Shown here: positions 60,814 to 64,000 of the stretch, one piece after another
Layout of the letters: each line of letters opens with the position of its first letter
Numbering within the stretch: position 1 is the first letter of the stretch
Assembly: GCA_022843925.1 (NCBI GenBank)
Contig: JALHMS010000004.1
Coordinates: forward strand, 173,086-237,085
Length of the DNA: 64,000 nt
Reading direction: 5' to 3'
DNA from: Burkholderiales bacterium
GTDB taxonomy: Bacteria > Pseudomonadota > Gammaproteobacteria > Burkholderiales > Ga0077523
Made by a program: the position numbers and the translations under genes
The notes under the pieces: generated by a model
Seen by the model: the letters and a program-made list of their open reading frames with translations, nothing else
The model's database searches: none
What the model was told of the DNA's origin: nothing

Positions 60814-61724
60814 CGCCTGCTCCCCAGAGGATGCTTCACGACATAGGCAGCGACCACCTCGAGGAACATCTGGAGCGTCGGCAGATCGTCGCCACGGCGC
60901 CACGCGAGTCCGACCTCCGTGAGTGGGCTCTTTTCCACGAGGTGCCGGTACACGACCCCGGTGCGCCCCATGTGTTCCATGGAAGCGGGAATGAGTGCCA
61001 CGCCGATCTCGGCCGAGACGAGACTCACGATCGTCTGCATCTGGATGGCCTCCTGCTCCAGCCGCGGGCTGAAGCCGACGCGGCGGCAGAACGCGAGGAT
61101 GTCGTCGTGCAGTCCGGGCGACATGCGCCGCGGCGTGAAGATGAAGGGTGCGTCGGCGAGCGCCGCGAGCCGGATCGGCCCGGGCGTGGCGGCCAGGGGA
61201 TGACGCGCTGGCAGTGCTGCGACCAGCGGCTCGCGATGCACGGCCCGGACGTCCAGCGATGCCACGTCGATGGGTGGAAGGACGAACGCGAGGTCGATGC
61301 GACCGTCGGCGAGGTCGTGCACCAGCAGGTCCGTCGTCGCCTCGCGCAGGGTGAGACGCACGCCCGGGGCGCGCACGCGGAAGTCGTGGAGCAGTGGCGG
61401 CAGCACGTTGTAGTCGGCGACGCTGACGAACCCCAGGGCCAGTTCCCCGGATTCGCCCCGGCTCGCCCGCTGCGCGGCGAGGACGGCATCGGCCGTGCGC
61501 TCGAGGATCTGTCGCGCCTCGCGGAGGAACACCTCGCCGGCCTTCGTGAGCGCCACCTTCCGCTGCGTGCGCTCGAGCAGCCGCGCACCCACCGTCTCCT
61601 CCAGCGCGCGGATCTGCATCGACAGCGGAGGTTGGGAGATGTGGAGGCGCACTGCGGCGCGACCGAAGTGGAGTTCCTCCGCCACGGCCACGAAGTACCG
61701 GAGGTGGCGCAGTTCCAGATTCAT
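60810..61724 (-). CDS. LysR-family transcriptional regulator
   Basis: A 304-residue LTTR with an N-terminal winged helix (MNLELRHLRYFVAVAEELHF, AVRLHISQPPLSMQIRALEE, LLERTQRKVALTKAGEVFLR) and a C-terminal effector domain (GELALGFVSVADYNVLPPLL and RMSPGLHDDILAFC). I chose ATG 61724; the longer frame has no HTH and overlaps the intergenic region. It is divergent from ilvD, so it may control branched-chain amino acid synthesis, but other targets are equally possible. The stop overlaps tsaE (ATGA). Confidence 0.9.
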   Translation of the reverse strand: MNLELRHLRYFVAVAEELHFGRAAVRLHISQPPLSMQIRALEETVGARLLERTQRKVALTKAGEVFLREARQILERTADAVLAAQRASRGESGELALGFVSVADYNVLPPLLHDFRVRAPGVRLTLREATTDLLVHDLADGRIDLAFVLPPIDVASLDVRAVHREPLVAALPARHPLAATPGPIRLAALADAPFIFTPRRMSPGLHDDILAFCRRVGFSPRLEQEAIQMQTIVSLVSAEIGVALIPASMEHMGRTGVVYRHLVEKSPLTEVGLAWRRGDDLPTLQMFLEVVAAYVVKHPLGSRR

Positions 61725-61855
61725 AGCCAGAAAGTATCGAAACGCGATCGACAATATATTAGACGCCTGATCGCCGGGGGCCGCAAACTGCGCGGCTGCG
61801 TCGATCGACACCGGTTGGCGCCCAATCCAAGACGACCACAAGGCGGAGGTGTTCC

Positions 61856-63535
61856 ATGGCGGACAACTGGCGTTCCAGACTGATCACGGGCGGCATCAAC
61901 CGTTCCCCGAACCGCGCGATGCTCCGGGCCGTCGGCTTCGGTGACGACGATTTCCAGAAGCCGATCGTGGGCGTGGCGAACGGCCACTCCAACATGAACC
62001 CCTGCAATGCCGGCATCCAGCCGCTCGTCGACCGCGCCATGGCGGCGCTGCGAGACGCCGGGGCGATGCCCCAGGTGTTCGGCGTGCCGACCGTCACGGA
62101 CGGCATCGGCATGGGCACGGAGGGGATGAAGTACTCGCTCGTGTCGCGCGAGGTGATCGCCGATGCGATCGAGACCTCCACCAACGGCCAGATGATGGAC
62201 GGCGTTCTCGTGGTCGGTGCGTGCGACAAGAACATGCCCGGCGGCATGATGGCCATCGCGCGCATGAACGTGCCGGCCATCTACGTGTACGGCGGCACCA
62301 TCAAGCCGGGCAAGTGGAAGGGCCAGGACCTCACGATCGTCAGCGCCTTCGAGGCCGTGGGCGCCTTCACCGCCGGCAAGATGTCGCAGGAAGACTACGA
62401 CGGTATCGAGCGCAATGCCTGTCCGACCGTCGGCGCGTGCGGCGGCATGTACACCGCCAACACGATGTCGTCGTCGTTCGAGGCTCTGGGCATGAGCCTG
62501 CTGGGCTCGTCGCAGATGGCGTCCCCCGACCCCGAGAAGGCCGACTCCGCCGAGGCTTCCGCCCGGGTGCTGGTCGAGGCCGTCAGGAAGGGTCTGAAGC
62601 CGCGCGACATCATCACGCGGAAGTCCATCGAGAACGCCGTGTCGCTGATCATGGCGACGGGCGGGTCCACCAATGCAGTGCTGCATTTCCTGGCGATCGC
62701 CTCGGCCGCCGAAGTCGATTGGTCGATCGACGACTTCGAGCGCGTGCGGAAGGTGACGCCGGTGCTGTGCGACCTGAAGCCGTCGGGCCGTTTCGTCGCC
62801 ACCGACTTCCATCGTGCGGGTGGTGTGCCCGTGGTGCTGAAGATGCTGCTCGACCATGGCCTGCTGCACGGTGACTGCATGACGATCACCGGCCGCACCA
62901 TCGGCGAGGAACTGCGCGCGATGAACCCGGTGCGCCGCGACGACCAGGAGGTGATCCGCGCCTGGGACAACCCGATGTACAAGCAGGGTCACCTGGCGAT
63001 CCTGAAGGGCAACCTCGCCACCGAAGGTTGCGTCGCGAAGATCACCGGTCTGAAGAACCCGGCGATCACCGGTCCGGCCCGCGTCTACGACTCCGAGAAC
63101 GAGACGATGGAAGCGATCGTCGCCGGCAAAGTCAAGGCGGGCGATGTGGTCGTGATCCGGTACGAAGGCCCGAAGGGCGGACCCGGCATGCAGGAGATGC
63201 TGGCACCGACGTCCGCGCTCATCGGTCAGGGCCTCGGGGAGTCCGTGGGTCTCATCACCGATGGCCGCTTCTCCGGCGCGACCTGGGGCATGGTCGTGGG
63301 TCACGTCGCGCCCGAAGCCTTCGTGGGCGGCAATATCGCGCTCGTGAAGGACGGCGATTCCATCACGATCGACGCGCACAAGCTCCTCATCCAGGTGAAC
63401 ATCTCCGACGAGGAACTCGCGAAGCGCCGCGCCGAATGGAAGCAGCCGGAACCGCGCTACAAGCGTGGCCTGATGGGCAAGTTCATCAAGCTCGTGTCGA
63501 CGGCCTCGAAGGGCGCGGTCACGGACCAGTTCTGA
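61856..63535 (+). CDS. ilvD: IlvD, dihydroxy-acid dehydratase
   Basis: A 559-residue Fe-S dehydratase that converts dihydroxy acids to 2-keto acids in isoleucine and valine synthesis. Cluster ligands are C50 (SNMNPCNAG), C123 ([10 protein letters not shown]) and C195 ([15 protein letters not shown]). Other family marks are [44 protein letters not shown], and [23 protein letters not shown] 61856 lies behind AAGGCGGAGG. A hairpin 23 bases past the stop with AACCCCCCA / TGGGGGGTT arms probably ends the transcript. Confidence 0.97.
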   Translation: MADNWRSRLITGGINRSPNRAMLRAVGFGDDDFQKPIVGVANGHSNMNPCNAGIQPLVDRAMAALRDAGAMPQVFGVPTVTDGIGMGTEGMKYSLVSREVIADAIETSTNGQMMDGVLVVGACDKNMPGGMMAIARMNVPAIYVYGGTIKPGKWKGQDLTIVSAFEAVGAFTAGKMSQEDYDGIERNACPTVGACGGMYTANTMSSSFEALGMSLLGSSQMASPDPEKADSAEASARVLVEAVRKGLKPRDIITRKSIENAVSLIMATGGSTNAVLHFLAIASAAEVDWSIDDFERVRKVTPVLCDLKPSGRFVATDFHRAGGVPVVLKMLLDHGLLHGDCMTITGRTIGEELRAMNPVRRDDQEVIRAWDNPMYKQGHLAILKGNLATEGCVAKITGLKNPAITGPARVYDSENETMEAIVAGKVKAGDVVVIRYEGPKGGPGMQEMLAPTSALIGQGLGESVGLITDGRFSGATWGMVVGHVAPEAFVGGNIALVKDGDSITIDAHKLLIQVNISDEELAKRRAEWKQPEPRYKRGLMGKFIKLVSTASKGAVTDQF

Positions 63536-63557
63536 TCCCGACGCTCCAGTCGGCCGG

Positions 63558-63608
63558 AACCCCCCATCGCTGTCGGGCGCCTCGCGCATCCCGGCGGCGT
63601 GGGGGGTT
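63558..63608 (+). terminator. Possible terminator after ilvD
   Basis: Perfect 9-bp stem AACCCCCCA / TGGGGGGTT with a 33-base loop, followed by TCGTTTTCC, beginning 23 bases past the stop. The long loop makes it moderate evidence. Confidence 0.5.
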
Positions 63609-63632
63609 TCGTTTTCCGGTGAGCCCGACTTC

Positions 63633-64000
63633 GTGAAGCATCTTCCCCCCTCCCTGCTCGGCGTGCTCGCGGCGGTCGCCTCGAGCACGCTGGGCGGCTC
63701 GGCCATCGTGGCCACCCGCTTCGTCGTGCCGGAAGCGGGTGTGCTTCCGACCATCTTCCTGCGGTTCGCCGGCGCCGCGCTGATCATGCTGGCCATCACG
63801 CTCCCCCGCATGCGGCTCGAGGTGAAGGCCCGGGATCTCCCGATCGTGTGCGGCCTCGCCCTCATGCAGTTCGTGCTCTTTCCGTGGTGCTTCACGCAGA
63901 GCCTCACGTACATCCCGGCAGCGCGCGGGGCCCTGGTGCTGTCGACCCAACCGCTGATCACGCTCGCTTTCGCGGCCATGGCGGGGCGGGAGCGGATCAC
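63633..64000 (+). CDS. EamA/DMT-family permease (partial, right window edge)
   Basis: 122 codons from a GTG at 63633 to the window end, not terminated. Predicted hydrophobic helices (LLGVLAAVASSTLGGSAIVATRFV, FLRFAGAALIMLAITL, PIVCGLALMQFVLFPWCF, RGALVLSTQPLITLAFAAM) and the general layout match the drug/metabolite transporter (EamA) fold, where the first five helices form the N-terminal half. Substrate unknown. It follows ilvD on the same strand but behind a probable terminator. Confidence 0.78.
   Translation, partial: MKHLPPSLLGVLAAVASSTLGGSAIVATRFVVPEAGVLPTIFLRFAGAALIMLAITLPRMRLEVKARDLPIVCGLALMQFVLFPWCFTQSLTYIPAARGALVLSTQPLITLAFAAMAGRERI

Overview
The window is a dense stretch of GC-rich Gram-negative chromosome. 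It carries about 55 protein-coding genes and no rRNA, tRNA, transposase or CRISPR array that I could recognise. Gene content and order point to a betaproteobacterium. The pointers are the block xseA / exbB-exbD-lpxK-trm112-kdsB-adk-pfp, a miaA-mutL pair whose MutL keeps an endonuclease-like motif, a three-gene pntAA-pntAB-pntB transhydrogenase, and several outer-membrane TonB-dependent receptors. The genus cannot be read from the sequence alone.

Region 1 (1-10.3 kb) is a PQQ cluster. On the minus strand it has pqqA-pqqB-pqqC-pqqD (pqqD is cut by the window edge). On the plus strand it has a repeat-rich TonB, a proline-iminopeptidase-like hydrolase, a membrane PAS histidine kinase, a NarL/FixJ-type response regulator, a second orphan pqqA, and a TonB-dependent receptor closely resembling E. 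coli YncD/PqqU, the PQQ importer. Each pqqA is followed by a strong hairpin. The same 17-bp perfect inverted repeat (CTCATGA-N3-TCATGAG) lies upstream of both pqqA genes and nowhere else I noticed, so it is a candidate operator for the adjacent two-component system. This is the most interesting system in the window: PQQ synthesis, PQQ uptake, an energiser and a dedicated regulator in one place.

Region 2 (10.3-20.6 kb) is an iron region. It has two TonB receptors, an FbpABC-type ferric importer whose three genes sit in three separate transcription units, a DUF2325 protein, bacterioferritin-associated ferredoxin and bacterioferritin. Three Fur-box-like sites mark its promoters. Region 3 (20.6-27.3 kb) has a patatin lipoprotein, a cluster of six palindromes (a BIME-like repeat array), an Old Yellow Enzyme, nikR divergent from a TonB receptor that is probably for nickel, and a PatB/MalY-type C-S lyase.

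Region 4 (27.3-37.4 kb) holds mfd, a short-chain dehydrogenase, a solitary ParA ATPase, a gamma-carbonic anhydrase, class I fructose-bisphosphate aldolase, a small secreted Cys-rich protein, a VOC protein with a very acidic tail, and a MetX-like hydrolase. Region 5 (37.6-48.4 kb) is a housekeeping block. Its theme is pyrophosphate-linked energy: a proton-pumping pyrophosphatase (hppA), a PPi-type phosphofructokinase and adenylate kinase on one strand. KdsB, Trm112, LpxK, ExbD/ExbB, XseA, a secreted GlcG/HbpS protein and MiaA follow.

Region 6 (48.4-64 kb) starts with mutL and then the pnt operon. Next comes a remarkable 1381-residue protein: an N-terminal domain, a very long charged coiled coil with 30 tandem 6-residue repeats, one membrane segment and an AsmA-like C-terminus. 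A MocA-like nucleotidyltransferase, amiC, tsaE, a LysR regulator divergent from ilvD, and a truncated EamA permease complete it. The pnt/coiled-coil/mocA genes appear to be inserted into what is commonly a contiguous tsaE-amiC-mutL-miaA block. Family assignments rest on motifs and memory of family sequences; no database search was run.
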